Source of the DNA: Pistricoccus aurantiacus
GTDB lineage: Bacteria > Pseudomonadota > Gammaproteobacteria > Pseudomonadales > Halomonadaceae
Reading direction: 5' to 3' (one strand)
Length of the DNA: 64,000 nucleotides
Assembly (NCBI RefSeq): GCF_042682565.1
Contig: NZ_JBHUIC010000004.1
Shown here piece by piece: positions 43,901-52,970 of this stretch (within the stretch, counting starts at the first letter, position 1; each line of letters starts with the position of its first letter). The notes beneath the pieces were generated by a model. It made no database searches. It saw only the letters and a list, made by a program, of their open reading frames with translations, and had not been told where the DNA came from. A program made the translations under genes and the position numbers.

Positions 43901-45421
43901 TCAGTCCTGGTCGTCGTCGTCCTGATTATGCACGCCGACCAAGGCATGGTCGCCGACATGCTGCGTTCTGGACGCTTCGTTACGGGAAGCTTCGAGCTGC
44001 GTCAGATAAGCGCCGTCGATGTCGCCGGTGACATAGTGGCCGTCGAAAACGGAGCAGTCGAAGGCCTCGATGGCGGGATTGATGTTCCGGCAGGCCTCCT
44101 TCATGTCCTCGATATCCTGATAGAAGATACGGTCCGCGCCGATCAGTTCGCCGACTTCCGCCTCACTGCGCCCGTGGGCGATCAGCTCGTTGGCCGTGGG
44201 CATGTCGATGCCGTAGACGTTGGGATAGCGCACCGGCGGCGCCGCGGAGGCGAAATAGACCTTGTTGGCCCCGGCGTCCCGAGCCATCTGGATGATCTGC
44301 TTGCAGGTAGTGCCGCGCACGATGGAATCGTCCACCAGCAGCACGTTCTTGCCGGCGAATTCGCTGCCGATGGCGTTGAGCTTCTGGCGCACGGATTTCC
44401 TGCGCTGGGTCTGTCCTGGCATGATGAAGGTGCGACCGATATAACGATTCTTGATGAAGCCCTCCCGATAGGTGACCCCCAGATGCTGGGCAAGCTCCAG
44501 TGCCGAGGTACGCGAGGTATCCGGAATCGGAATCACCACGTCGATATCGTGATCCGGCCACTGGGCCTGCAGCCGATCCCCCAGCTTGCGTCCCATTTCC
44601 AGGCGGGTGCCATAGACGTAAGCGCCGTCGAGAATCGAATCCGGCCGCGCCAGGTAGACGTACTCGAAGATGCAGGGCGTCAAGCGCGGACGATCCACGC
44701 AGCTTCGGGTGTGAATGTTGCCCTGCATGTCGACGAAGATGGCTTCCCCCGGCGCCAGGTCGCGACACAGATCGAAGCCGCCCACGTCCAGGGCCACGGA
44801 TTCCGAGGCGATCATCACGTCCCGGTGCGCGACTCCTTCGCGAGTGCCAAACACTACCGGGCGAATGCCGTGAGGATCGCGAAAGGCCAGCATGCCGAAA
44901 CCGTTGATCATCGCCACCGCCGCGTAACCGCCGCGACACCGACGGTGGACCCGGCGCACCGCGTCGAAGATATCGTCCGGTTCGAGGTCGTGGCCCTGCT
45001 TGCCCAGCTCGTGGGCGAACACATTGAGCAGCACCTCGGAATCCGAGCTGGTATTGATATGGCGCAGGTCCGAGGAGAACAGCTCTTGCTTGAGCTGATC
45101 GGAGTTGGTCAGGTTGCCGTTGTGCGCCAGACTGATGCCGTAGGGTGAATTGACATAGAACGGCTGGGATTCCGCTTCACTGGAAGAGCCGGCGGTGGGG
45201 TAGCGAATATGACCGATTCCCAGGTTGCCCTTGAGCCGTGCCATGTGCCGAGTGTGGAAGACATCTCGTACCAGGCCATTGCTCTTGCGCAGCAGAAAGT
45301 GTCCCTCGTGCCAGGTCATCATGCCGGCGGCGTCCTGCCCCCGGTGCTGAAGCACGGTCAAGGCGTCGTAAAGCGCCTGATTGACCGCCTGATTGGCCAT
45401 GAGGCCGACGATACCGCACAT
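43901..45421 (-). CDS. purF: Amidophosphoribosyltransferase
   Basis: First committed enzyme of purine synthesis; it transfers glutamine nitrogen to PRPP. The 506-residue product begins MCGIVGLM, so Cys2 is the N-terminal nucleophile after methionine removal, and no propeptide is present, as in E. coli. The PRPP-binding motif VLLVDDSIVRGTTCKQI is near residue 365. cvpA is just upstream, as in E. coli. Confidence 0.97.
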   Translation of the reverse strand: MCGIVGLMANQAVNQALYDALTVLQHRGQDAAGMMTWHEGHFLLRKSNGLVRDVFHTRHMARLKGNLGIGHIRYPTAGSSSEAESQPFYVNSPYGISLAHNGNLTNSDQLKQELFSSDLRHINTSSDSEVLLNVFAHELGKQGHDLEPDDIFDAVRRVHRRCRGGYAAVAMINGFGMLAFRDPHGIRPVVFGTREGVAHRDVMIASESVALDVGGFDLCRDLAPGEAIFVDMQGNIHTRSCVDRPRLTPCIFEYVYLARPDSILDGAYVYGTRLEMGRKLGDRLQAQWPDHDIDVVIPIPDTSRTSALELAQHLGVTYREGFIKNRYIGRTFIMPGQTQRRKSVRQKLNAIGSEFAGKNVLLVDDSIVRGTTCKQIIQMARDAGANKVYFASAAPPVRYPNVYGIDMPTANELIAHGRSEAEVGELIGADRIFYQDIEDMKEACRNINPAIEAFDCSVFDGHYVTGDIDGAYLTQLEASRNEASRTQHVGDHALVGVHNQDDDDQD

Positions 45422-45473
45422 GGGGGCTTACCTCTCTTGCATACTGATTCGTAGAAAATGCTGCCGGAAGGTG

Positions 45474-46025
45474 TCAAAAGCCAAGCTGTTGGACAGAGTC
45501 CTCGCTCGGGGCAAGTTTCTTCAATGGCGCCAAGCGGTCCGGACTATCCTTGTCCCACTCCTGCCAGCGATCCAATGCCCAGTCCTGAAGTTGCAGCAGT
45601 TGCGGACGCAGCTGAGCCTGCTGCCAGGCCTGCAGCTGTTCAAGCGGGGTCAGACCGATCAGGAAGGTTGCCAGCACCAGGATCGCCCCTCCCTTGAGTC
45701 CGCCGAAAGCCGCGCCCGCCAAGCGATTGAACAGCCCCATGCCGACCCATTCCACCGCCGCGTGCAGCATGCGAATCGCCAGGCCGCATAGCATGATGAC
45801 CGCAAAGATGACCAGCACGAAGGCCAGGATCAGGCGAACGTCCGGATTCTCGATCAAGCCGTCCAGGGCATTCGCCACCGGCATGGCGAAAGCCCGCGCC
45901 GCCAGGATGGCCAGCACCCAGGCGGCCAGCCCGAGCCCTTCTCGCACCAGGCCGCGCATGAAGCCGGCCACCACGGTGAAGGTCAAAATGCCCAGAAAAG
46001 CGATATCCAGCCAGGTCAGAGTCAT
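45474..46025 (-). CDS. cvpA: CvpA family membrane protein
   Basis: A 183-residue inner-membrane protein with four hydrophobic segments in residues about 5-125 and a polar C-terminus. In E. coli CvpA is needed for colicin V production and bile-salt resistance; its mechanism is unknown. The start LTWLDIAFLGILTFTVVAGF and the centre GGLKGGAILVLATFLIGL fit the family. It overlaps the SPOR gene by four bases and precedes purF. Confidence 0.92.
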   Translation of the reverse strand: MTLTWLDIAFLGILTFTVVAGFMRGLVREGLGLAAWVLAILAARAFAMPVANALDGLIENPDVRLILAFVLVIFAVIMLCGLAIRMLHAAVEWVGMGLFNRLAGAAFGGLKGGAILVLATFLIGLTPLEQLQAWQQAQLRPQLLQLQDWALDRWQEWDKDSPDRLAPLKKLAPSEDSVQQLGF

Positions 46026-46738
46026 CGATCCGTGCGCACCAGCAGCCCTTGGATATTGGCCTTGGACTTGAGTTCGCTGCGCGCTTTTTCACCGGCTTCG
46101 GAACTCGGATAAGGACCCACGTAGACCGTGGTCAGGTTATTGTCCCGCTGGCGGCGATAGGCGTCGAATCCCTGTTCCTTGAGTTTTGCCTCCAGTCGCT
46201 CGGCGTTGTCCGCCTGGCCGAAACTGCCCGCCTGCACGGACCAGCTTCCCTGAGCATTTGCAGCGGAGGGCTCGGGCTCGGCCTGAGACGTCGGCTGAGG
46301 TTCCGGGGACGTCTGTTTCTGTTCAGCAAGCTCGGCGATAGGATCGCTTTGCGGAGCAGACGTTTCGGGCGTTCTCGTCGAGGGTACTTCATCTTTATTC
46401 GCTGCGGGCTCTTGGTCGCTGCTCGCTGAGGGCTCTTTAGTCTCGCTCACCGACGTCGTCTCGCGAACCGCCAGCTCCTTTTCCTTGCGCGCGGAATTCT
46501 TGTCCGACTGTTCTGCATGAGGCATGGGATCGGCAATGCTCCCTACGCTGACCGGCGGGGGACTGGGAGTCTCGACCTCGTGGCGTTCGACCTCGATGGG
46601 CTTTTCCACGCTCATCTGCGGTTTGGGCTGTTCGTCTTCCCGGGGAGCGGGTTCATCAAGCAGCATCGGCAAGAAGATGACCGCCAGGGCGAGCACAATG
46701 ACGACACCGCTGACCCGCTCACGCATTCCGTATTTCAT
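46022..46738 (-). CDS. dedD: SPOR-domain membrane protein (DedD-like)
   Basis: A bitopic protein of 238 residues. It has one membrane helix (about 10-27), a long Pro/Glu/Ser/Thr-rich periplasmic spacer (about 30-160) and a C-terminal SPOR domain (about 165-238, GSWSVQAGSFGQADNAERLE onward). SPOR domains bind denuded glycan at the division septum, so a role in cell constriction is expected. The order folC-dedD-cvpA-purF is that of E. coli. It overlaps the end of folC by 20 bases. Confidence 0.9.
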   Translation of the reverse strand: MKYGMRERVSGVVIVLALAVIFLPMLLDEPAPREDEQPKPQMSVEKPIEVERHEVETPSPPPVSVGSIADPMPHAEQSDKNSARKEKELAVRETTSVSETKEPSASSDQEPAANKDEVPSTRTPETSAPQSDPIAELAEQKQTSPEPQPTSQAEPEPSAANAQGSWSVQAGSFGQADNAERLEAKLKEQGFDAYRRQRDNNLTTVYVGPYPSSEAGEKARSELKSKANIQGLLVRTDR

Positions 46739-48086
46739 TTTCCTCTCCGCGACATGTTGGCTCCTCGGATTCCGCAGCTTGCCAGCCTGCCAGCACCTCG
46801 GCCACGGTGTAAAAGGAGCCGCATACCAGCACTTCGTCGGTGCCGCTCAAATGCTGCGCCAGCCAGTCGGCGCCGACCCGCGGCGACTCCGCCAGCCGTA
46901 GTATACGTTGGTCTCGGGCCTCGAGTAATACCGCCAAACTCTCTGCCGGACGACCGCGCTCCCCCTCCAGAGAAACCGGCAGCCAGGCATCGATGACCGG
47001 CGTAAGCGCCGCGATGACCCCTGCTGCGTCCTTGTCCTCCAGCATGCCCAGCAGGCAGATTCGCCGACCTCGACAAGGGCGCGCTGCCAGCCGAGTGGCG
47101 AGATACTGCGCCGCGTGGGGGTTATGGCCCACGTCAAGACACCAGTTGTCTCGCCACTGCATACGCCCGGCAAGCCTTGCTTGATTCAGCCCTTGCCGGC
47201 AGGCATCCAGAGTGAGCTCAAGACCGATCAAAGCCAACGCCTGTAAGGCGCTGGCCGCATTATCCAGAGGCAATCCCGGATCCGGCAAGGTATCCAGGGA
47301 CAACGGCTCGCCCCGCGCACTCGTGCCCTGCCAATTCCAGGAGGAAGACGCCGCGATTAGATGATCCTTGGCGGCAGACGACGAGGATACTTTGAACTCT
47401 CGACCCAGGGTGTAGTGCGGTGCACCGAGTCGAATGGCGGTTTGCGCCACGCTCGCCGGCAGTGCCGGGCTGCCTAGCACTACCGGATGCCCGGCGCGCA
47501 TGATGCCTGCCTTTTCCCAACCGATCACTTCCAGATCGCTTCCCAGGAAATCCGCATGATCCTGGGCGACGGTGGTCACGACGGCCAGATCCGCATCGAT
47601 GATATTGACCGCGTCCAGACGACCGCCCAGCCCGACTTCGAGAATCGCCAGATCCGGCGGACGAGCGGCGATGGCATGAAGTGCCGCCAGAGTGCCCATC
47701 TCGAAATAAGTCAAACCGATAGCGGTCGGCGTCAGGCGCGCCGTCTCGACCGCGGCGAAACCCTCGATCAAGACAGAATCCGCTGTCTCGACGCCATCGA
47801 AACACAGGCGCTCGTTGTAGCGCAGCAGATGCGGTGACGTATAGGTGGCGGTGGTCAGGCCGTGGCTTCTTGCCAGGGAATCCAGCATGGCCACGGTGGA
47901 GCCCTTGCCGTTGGTACCGGCAACGCTGATGACGTGCTTGGCCAAGAGACGCGCCTCCAGGCCAAGGCGCTTGCCGACCTCGGCGACGCGCTCAAGACCC
48001 AGCTCAATTCCCAGAGGATGCTGACGGGTCAGGTGCCCGAGCCATTCATCAAGAGTTTGCGGCATCGCGAAACTTGGAGCGCTCAC
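46719..48086 (-). CDS. folC: Dihydrofolate synthase / folylpolyglutamate synthase
   Basis: Mur-ligase-like enzyme that adds glutamate to dihydropteroate and lengthens the folate polyglutamate tail. The 455-residue product has the ATP loop SVAGTNGKGSTVAMLDSL, the omega-loop region TYTSPHLLRYNERL, and the C-terminal LDVGHNPHAAQYLATRL. The GTG at 48086 lies six bases after the accD stop, matching tight packing. An ATG seven codons later is an alternative. Confidence 0.95.
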   Translation of the reverse strand: MSAPSFAMPQTLDEWLGHLTRQHPLGIELGLERVAEVGKRLGLEARLLAKHVISVAGTNGKGSTVAMLDSLARSHGLTTATYTSPHLLRYNERLCFDGVETADSVLIEGFAAVETARLTPTAIGLTYFEMGTLAALHAIAARPPDLAILEVGLGGRLDAVNIIDADLAVVTTVAQDHADFLGSDLEVIGWEKAGIMRAGHPVVLGSPALPASVAQTAIRLGAPHYTLGREFKVSSSSAAKDHLIAASSSWNWQGTSARGEPLSLDTLPDPGLPLDNAASALQALALIGLELTLDACRQGLNQARLAGRMQWRDNWCLDVGHNPHAAQYLATRLAARPCRGRRICLLGMLEDKDAAGVIAALTPVIDAWLPVSLEGERGRPAESLAVLLEARDQRILRLAESPRVGADWLAQHLSGTDEVLVCGSFYTVAEVLAGWQAAESEEPTCRGEENEIRNA

Positions 48087-48092
48087 GAGAGC

Positions 48093-49130
48093 TCAGCGCC
48101 CACGACGCGGTTGATCTTCCTCGAGAGGATGCTCCGTCGCGGTATCGATGAGCTCTTCATGTCTCGGCGGCTCTTGCTGGAGTTCTGCGTCAAGCGGCTC
48201 AGACTCAGTCTCCCACATCGGCTCACCGTCTTCCGCGCTCTCACCTGAAATGATGACTTCCGGTGCCCCCACCGGCGGCAGATGAGTAAGCTTACGCAGC
48301 ACCGCCCCCAGGCGCTGGCGCATGGCATGGCGATGCACGATCATATCCACGGTGCCATGCTCGAGCAGGAATTCGCTGCGCTGGAACCCTTCCGGCAGCT
48401 TCTCGCGCACGGTCTGTTCGATGACCCGCGGCCCGGCGAAGCCGATCAGCGCCCTCGGCTCCGCGACGTTGAGATCGCCGAGCATCGCCAGGGAAGCAGA
48501 AACGCCGCCATACACCGGGTCCGTCAGCACGGAGATATAGGGCACTCCCGCCTGCTTGAGTCGTTCCAAGGCCGCGGAGGTCTTGGCCATCTGCATCAAC
48601 GAGAAAAGCGCTTCCTGCATGCGCGCCCCGCCGGAGGCGGAAAAGCAGATCAGTGGAATGCGCTCTTCCAGGGCCAGCGCCGCCGCGCGCACGAACTTCT
48701 CTCCCACCACCGCTCCCATGGAGCCGCCCATGAAGGTGAACTCGAAGGCTACCGCCACGATCGGCATGCCTTCCAACCGGCCGCGCATGGCGATCAGGGC
48801 GTCGTTTTCGCCGGTGGCTTTCTGAGCGGCCAGCAGGCGATCGCGATACTTCTTGGAATCGCGGAACCTGAGGCGATCCTGGGGTTCCAGATCCGCGGCG
48901 ATCTCTTCTCGATCCCCTTCGTCGAGAAACCAGGCGAGCCGCTTGCGTGCGGTGAGACGCAGGTGATGATCACACTTGGGGCAAACGCTTTGATGCTTTT
49001 CGAGCTCGGGGAGATAGAGCACGCCCTCGCACTTGGGACATTTGCGCCACAAACCGTCCGGCACACTGCTGCGGCGATCCTTGCGCTGGATGCGTCCCAT
49101 GGAGGGTACAATCTTGTCAAGCCAGCTCAT
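48093..49130 (-). CDS. accD: Acetyl-CoA carboxylase carboxyltransferase beta subunit
   Basis: Transfers the carboxyl group from biotin on AccB to acetyl-CoA, together with AccA. The product has 345 residues: a four-cysteine zinc ribbon (C31, C34, C50, C53), the crotonase-fold carboxyltransferase core with CFSASGGARMQEALFSLMQM, and a very acidic C-terminal tail of about 50 residues that E. coli lacks in this form. The ATG at 49130 begins MSWLDKIVPSM as in other AccD proteins; the open frame upstream is not used. Confidence 0.96.
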   Translation of the reverse strand: MSWLDKIVPSMGRIQRKDRRSSVPDGLWRKCPKCEGVLYLPELEKHQSVCPKCDHHLRLTARKRLAWFLDEGDREEIAADLEPQDRLRFRDSKKYRDRLLAAQKATGENDALIAMRGRLEGMPIVAVAFEFTFMGGSMGAVVGEKFVRAAALALEERIPLICFSASGGARMQEALFSLMQMAKTSAALERLKQAGVPYISVLTDPVYGGVSASLAMLGDLNVAEPRALIGFAGPRVIEQTVREKLPEGFQRSEFLLEHGTVDMIVHRHAMRQRLGAVLRKLTHLPPVGAPEVIISGESAEDGEPMWETESEPLDAELQQEPPRHEELIDTATEHPLEEDQPRRGR

Positions 49131-49205
49131 ATCGAAAGAATTCCATGCTGCGCGCCCGGAAGCTCTTCCGGGCTGTCGTTGAAACAAGGCAAGCGGCGGT
49201 CTTGC

Positions 49206-50009
49206 TCAGGCATCCATCGCCTGGCGCATCTCGCCAAGCACTGCCTTGAGCCTGGGCGGAATGGAGGCAGGATCGTCGCCCCCCGCGGCGATGTGATTGA
49301 CCAGGGCGCTGCCGACAATGACCCCATCCGCCACCTGGGCCACCGCCGCTGCGGTTTCACCGTCGCGAATCCCGAAACCCACGCACAGGGGCAACGCCGT
49401 CATCTCGCGCAGAGGCGCCAGATGACGTTCGATGGAGGCGACGTCCAGCGTCGCCGCGCCGGTCACGCCCTTGAGAGAGACGTAATAGATATAGCCTTGC
49501 GCCTGGGCGACTATTGTAGCGGCTCGGCTCTCGGAAGTGGTAGGGGCGACCAGGAAGATCGTGGCAAGCCCGCGCTCCTTGAAGATTGGCCCGAGCTGGT
49601 CCGCCTCCTCCGGCGGCATGTCCACCATCAGCACGCCGTCGACGCCGGCCTCCCGGGCCAGATCGGCGAAGCGCTCATAGCCCAGCCGCTCGATGGGATT
49701 GAGATAGCCCATCAACACCACCGGCGTTTCCTGATCGCTCTGGCGAAACTCGCTCACCATCTCGAACAGGTGGCTCAATCGAGTGCCCTGCTTCAGCGCC
49801 CGCTCACAGGCCTTCTGGATGACCGGCCCGTCCGCCATGGGATCGGAAAACGGCATGCCCAGCTCGATGATATCTGCCCCGGCTTCCACCAGAGCCTGCA
49901 TGAATCCCACGGTATGACGAGGCGTCGGATCACCGGCGGTGATGTAAGGAATCAGTGCCTTGCGGCCCTGCCGTTTGAGCGCGGCAAAGCGTTGGTCGAT
50001 ACGATTCAT
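49206..50009 (-). CDS. trpA: Tryptophan synthase alpha chain
   Basis: Cleaves indole-3-glycerol phosphate to indole, which is channelled to TrpB. The 267-residue TIM barrel has the active-site glutamate in ADIIELGMPFSDPMADGPVI, the aspartate in VDGVLMVDMPPEE, and the phosphate-binding CVGFGIRDG. The frame is open beyond the start. The ATG at 50009 overlaps the trpB stop by one base (TGATG) and gives the standard length. Confidence 0.97.
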   Translation of the reverse strand: MNRIDQRFAALKRQGRKALIPYITAGDPTPRHTVGFMQALVEAGADIIELGMPFSDPMADGPVIQKACERALKQGTRLSHLFEMVSEFRQSDQETPVVLMGYLNPIERLGYERFADLAREAGVDGVLMVDMPPEEADQLGPIFKERGLATIFLVAPTTSESRAATIVAQAQGYIYYVSLKGVTGAATLDVASIERHLAPLREMTALPLCVGFGIRDGETAAAVAQVADGVIVGSALVNHIAAGGDDPASIPPRLKAVLGEMRQAMDA

Positions 50010-51235
50010 CAAGAGATCCCCTGGATAGTGATGCCGTCGATCTTGGCAACGGTCAGGATATCCTTGTCGCCGCGCCCGGACAGGTTGATGATGATGTGCT
50101 GATCTGATTCCATCCGGGGCGCCAGCACCTTGGCGTAGGCGAGAGCGTGAGCGGATTCCAGCGCCGGCATGATGCCTTCCATGTGGGTCAGCTCCCGGAA
50201 GGCCTCGAGCACTTCCGGATCGTTGGCGGTCACGTAGTTCACCCGTCCTACATCTTTCCATAGCGCGTGTTCCGGCCCCACTCCAGGGTAGTCCAGCCCG
50301 GCGGAGATCGAGTGTGTCTCGGTGATCTGCCCGCCTTCATCGCTCATCAGATAGGTACGGTTGCCGTGAAGCACGCCTCGGGGCGCGTTGGCGGATAACG
50401 GCGCCGCGTGGCGACCGGTTTCCACGCCGTCGCCACCGGCCTCGACGCCGTACATGGCCACTTCATCGTCTTCCACGAAGGGATAGAACAGCCCCATGGC
50501 GTTGGAGCCGCCGCCCACGCAGGCCACCAGGGCGTCCGGCAAGCGGCCGATCTGGGCAAGACTCTGCTCGCGTGCCTCGCGTCCTACCACCGCGTTGAAA
50601 TCCCGCACCAGCATGGGATAGGGATGCGGCCCGGCCACGGTGCCGATGATATAGAAGGTGTTGTCGACGTTGGTGACCCAGTCTCGCAGCGCTTCGTTCA
50701 TGGCGTCCTTCAAGGTGCGGGAGCCGGACTCCACCGGCACCACGGTAGCTCCCAGCAACTGCATGCGATAGACGTTGAGCTTCTGGCGTTCGATATCCGC
50801 GGCGCCCATGTAGACGTGACATTCAAGCCCCAGCCGCGCCGCCACGGTAGCGGTGGCCACCCCATGCTGGCCCGCGCCGGTTTCCGCGATCACCCGGGGT
50901 TTGCCGCTCTTCTTGGCCAGCAGCGCCTGGCCGATGGTGTTGTTGACCTTGTGAGCGCCGGTATGATTGAGATCCTCGCGCTTGAGCCAGATCTGCGCCC
51001 CGCCCAGTTTCTTGGACCAGCGTTCCGCGTGGTACAGCGGCGACGGGCGGCCCACGTAATGGGCCAGATCACGATCGAACTCCGCCTGAAAATCCGGATC
51101 GTCACGCAGACTTGCGTAGGTCTTTTCCAGATCCTCCAGGGCGAAGCTCAGCGTTTCCGAGACGAACCGGCCGCCGTAGGGGCCAAAATGGCCGCGGGCA
51201 TCCGGCATACGGGTCAAGTCGCTGAACTTGGTCAC
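50009..51235 (-). CDS. trpB: Tryptophan synthase beta chain
   Basis: PLP enzyme that condenses indole with serine. The 408-residue protein has the cofactor lysine K96 in NHTGAHKVNNTIGQALLA, the indole-site glutamate region AETGAGQHGVATAT, and the glycine-rich phosphate loop ACVGGGSNAMGLF. The frame is open to 51277 (TTG), but the GTG at 51235 has AAGAGG six bases before it and was chosen. It is followed without gap by trpA. Confidence 0.96.
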   Translation of the reverse strand: MTKFSDLTRMPDARGHFGPYGGRFVSETLSFALEDLEKTYASLRDDPDFQAEFDRDLAHYVGRPSPLYHAERWSKKLGGAQIWLKREDLNHTGAHKVNNTIGQALLAKKSGKPRVIAETGAGQHGVATATVAARLGLECHVYMGAADIERQKLNVYRMQLLGATVVPVESGSRTLKDAMNEALRDWVTNVDNTFYIIGTVAGPHPYPMLVRDFNAVVGREAREQSLAQIGRLPDALVACVGGGSNAMGLFYPFVEDDEVAMYGVEAGGDGVETGRHAAPLSANAPRGVLHGNRTYLMSDEGGQITETHSISAGLDYPGVGPEHALWKDVGRVNYVTANDPEVLEAFRELTHMEGIMPALESAHALAYAKVLAPRMESDQHIIINLSGRGDKDILTVAKIDGITIQGIS

Positions 51236-51270
51236 GAAATTACCTCTTGGGGTCGCGGGTTCTTGATACT

Positions 51271-51903
51271 TCAGCAAGTGTCCGCCAAGTTTACCTGGCG
51301 GACGAAATCGTCGATCTTGTCGATATCCTTGATGCCGGGTCCCTTCTCGATGCCGCCGGAAACATCCACGGCAAAAGGCCTTACCTGGCGTATCGCTCGT
51401 GCCACGTTGATGGCACTCAATCCACCAGCGAGAATAACAGGTTTTGCAAGCGTTGCGGGGATTCGCCCCCAGTCGAAGGCCTCGCCGGTGCCGCCGGGAA
51501 CCCCGGGCTTGTAGGCATCCAGCAGCAGTGCCCGAGCCGTCGAGTAGGCATCCGCGGCGGCGTGCAGATCGAGCCCGTCGCGCATGCGCAAGGCCTTGAT
51601 GTAGGGACGCTCAAAAGACGCGCAGAAGGACGCCGACTCGTCGCCATGAAACTGCAGCAGATCCAGGTGTCGACTGACGAGACGAATCAAGTCCGGCTCC
51701 TGATCGACGAACAGGCCGACCCGGGTCACGAAAGCCGGCACCCGAGCGCAGAGCGTCGCCAGACGCGACGCCTCGACGGCTCGCTTGCTACCCGGCCACA
51801 GCACGAATCCCAGGGCATCGGCGCCGGCCTCAACCGCCGCGTCCACATCCTGTTCTCGCGTCATGCCGCACAGTTTGACTCGGGTACGTTTAACAGAGGC
51901 CAT
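51271..51903 (-). CDS. trpF: Phosphoribosylanthranilate isomerase
   Basis: Third step of tryptophan synthesis, an Amadori rearrangement. The 210-residue barrel has the catalytic cysteine in VKLCGMTREQDVDAA, the catalytic aspartate in ARALLLDAYKPGVPGGTG, and the phosphate loop AVDVSGGIEKGPGIKD. It is encoded as a separate protein, not fused to TrpC as in E. coli. The ATG at 51903 overlaps the truA stop by one base (TAATG). Confidence 0.96.
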   Translation of the reverse strand: MASVKRTRVKLCGMTREQDVDAAVEAGADALGFVLWPGSKRAVEASRLATLCARVPAFVTRVGLFVDQEPDLIRLVSRHLDLLQFHGDESASFCASFERPYIKALRMRDGLDLHAAADAYSTARALLLDAYKPGVPGGTGEAFDWGRIPATLAKPVILAGGLSAINVARAIRQVRPFAVDVSGGIEKGPGIKDIDKIDDFVRQVNLADTC

Positions 51904-52880
51904 TACGCTGAAGGCTCCCGGCTCAGGGCCAACTCCCCTGTCAACGCCTCGCCTTGTGATTGATCGCACCTGGGCAGGTCGCACCCAGACTGGCCGCGAC
52001 GATAGGCAAAGCGCGGATTGTCCGGCAGCTCGCGTTCACCGGTCCACTCCCCGAGAAACGCCAGCAGGTTGGGCCCCAGGGGCTCCCGAGGCAGATCAAA
52101 GCGCGAATCGTAGACGCAGTCGACGAAATGCAGGCCGCATCCCGGCGCCGTGGCGCTGGCGAGCTTACGATCCTTGAGCGCCAGCAGCTCGGCGAGATAA
52201 CCGACGCCTTGTTCACCTCGACCCACCGCCACCAGGGCACCGACGATATTGCGAATCATGTGATGAAGGAAGGCGTTAGCCTGCACGTCCACGACGACCA
52301 GCGGGCCGTGACGATGCACCTCGATGAAATGCAGGTGGCGCCAGGGGGTCTTGGACTGGCAGCCGGCAGCGCGAAAGCTCGAGAAATCCTGCTCGCCGAT
52401 CAGCGCCTGAGCAGCCGCGTGCATGGCCTTGTCATCCAGGGGCTCGCGACACCAGGTCGCGTTGGCCCGCTCCAGCACCGGGCGACCGGGCTGATTGAGG
52501 ATCACGTAGCGATAGCGTCGGGCCAGGGCCTTGAACCGCGCATGAAAATCGTCGGGGACTTCCCTGATCCAGCGCACCGCGATATCTCGTGGAAGGTTGG
52601 TATTGGCGCCGAACACCCAAGCCTTTTCCGAACGCTTGACCGGCGGGTCCAGATGGACGATCTGGCGGGTAGCATGCACGCCGCTATCCGTGCGCCCACT
52701 GCAATGTACCTTGACGGTATCACCGGCCACCCGGGAAAGCGCGGTTTCCAAGGCCGCCTGTACCGAAGGTGCGTGCTTCAGACGCTGCCAGCCGCAGTAG
52801 CCACTCCCATCATATTCCACCCCCATCGCCAAACGGCCGACAAGAGGAGTTCTTTCATTCAGGCGCACAAAAAATGACAT
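51903..52880 (-). CDS. truA: tRNA pseudouridine(38-40) synthase
   Basis: Converts uridines 38-40 of the tRNA anticodon arm into pseudouridine. The 325-residue protein has the catalytic aspartate D65 in HCSGRTDSGVHATRQIVH and the later FLHHMIRNIVGALVAVGRGE. It is some 55 residues longer than E. coli TruA because of a C-terminal tail rich in charged residues. It lies between a fimV-like gene and trpF, the order found in Pseudomonas. Confidence 0.94.
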   Translation of the reverse strand: MSFFVRLNERTPLVGRLAMGVEYDGSGYCGWQRLKHAPSVQAALETALSRVAGDTVKVHCSGRTDSGVHATRQIVHLDPPVKRSEKAWVFGANTNLPRDIAVRWIREVPDDFHARFKALARRYRYVILNQPGRPVLERANATWCREPLDDKAMHAAAQALIGEQDFSSFRAAGCQSKTPWRHLHFIEVHRHGPLVVVDVQANAFLHHMIRNIVGALVAVGRGEQGVGYLAELLALKDRKLASATAPGCGLHFVDCVYDSRFDLPREPLGPNLLAFLGEWTGERELPDNPRFAYRRGQSGCDLPRCDQSQGEALTGELALSREPSA

Positions 52881-52970
52881 CGCGTCTCGGCAGTCCGGCT
52901 AATCGATCAAAGGGTTGAGTATTATCCCGCCGCTGGGCCTAGAACGCCACCTTGCGATCCCATGCTGTCT

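Noticed and set aside
48282..50102. 606-codon plus-strand frame opposite accD and trpA
   Set aside because: It is a shadow of clear genes on the other strand, with low-complexity His/Gln/Arg-rich translation.
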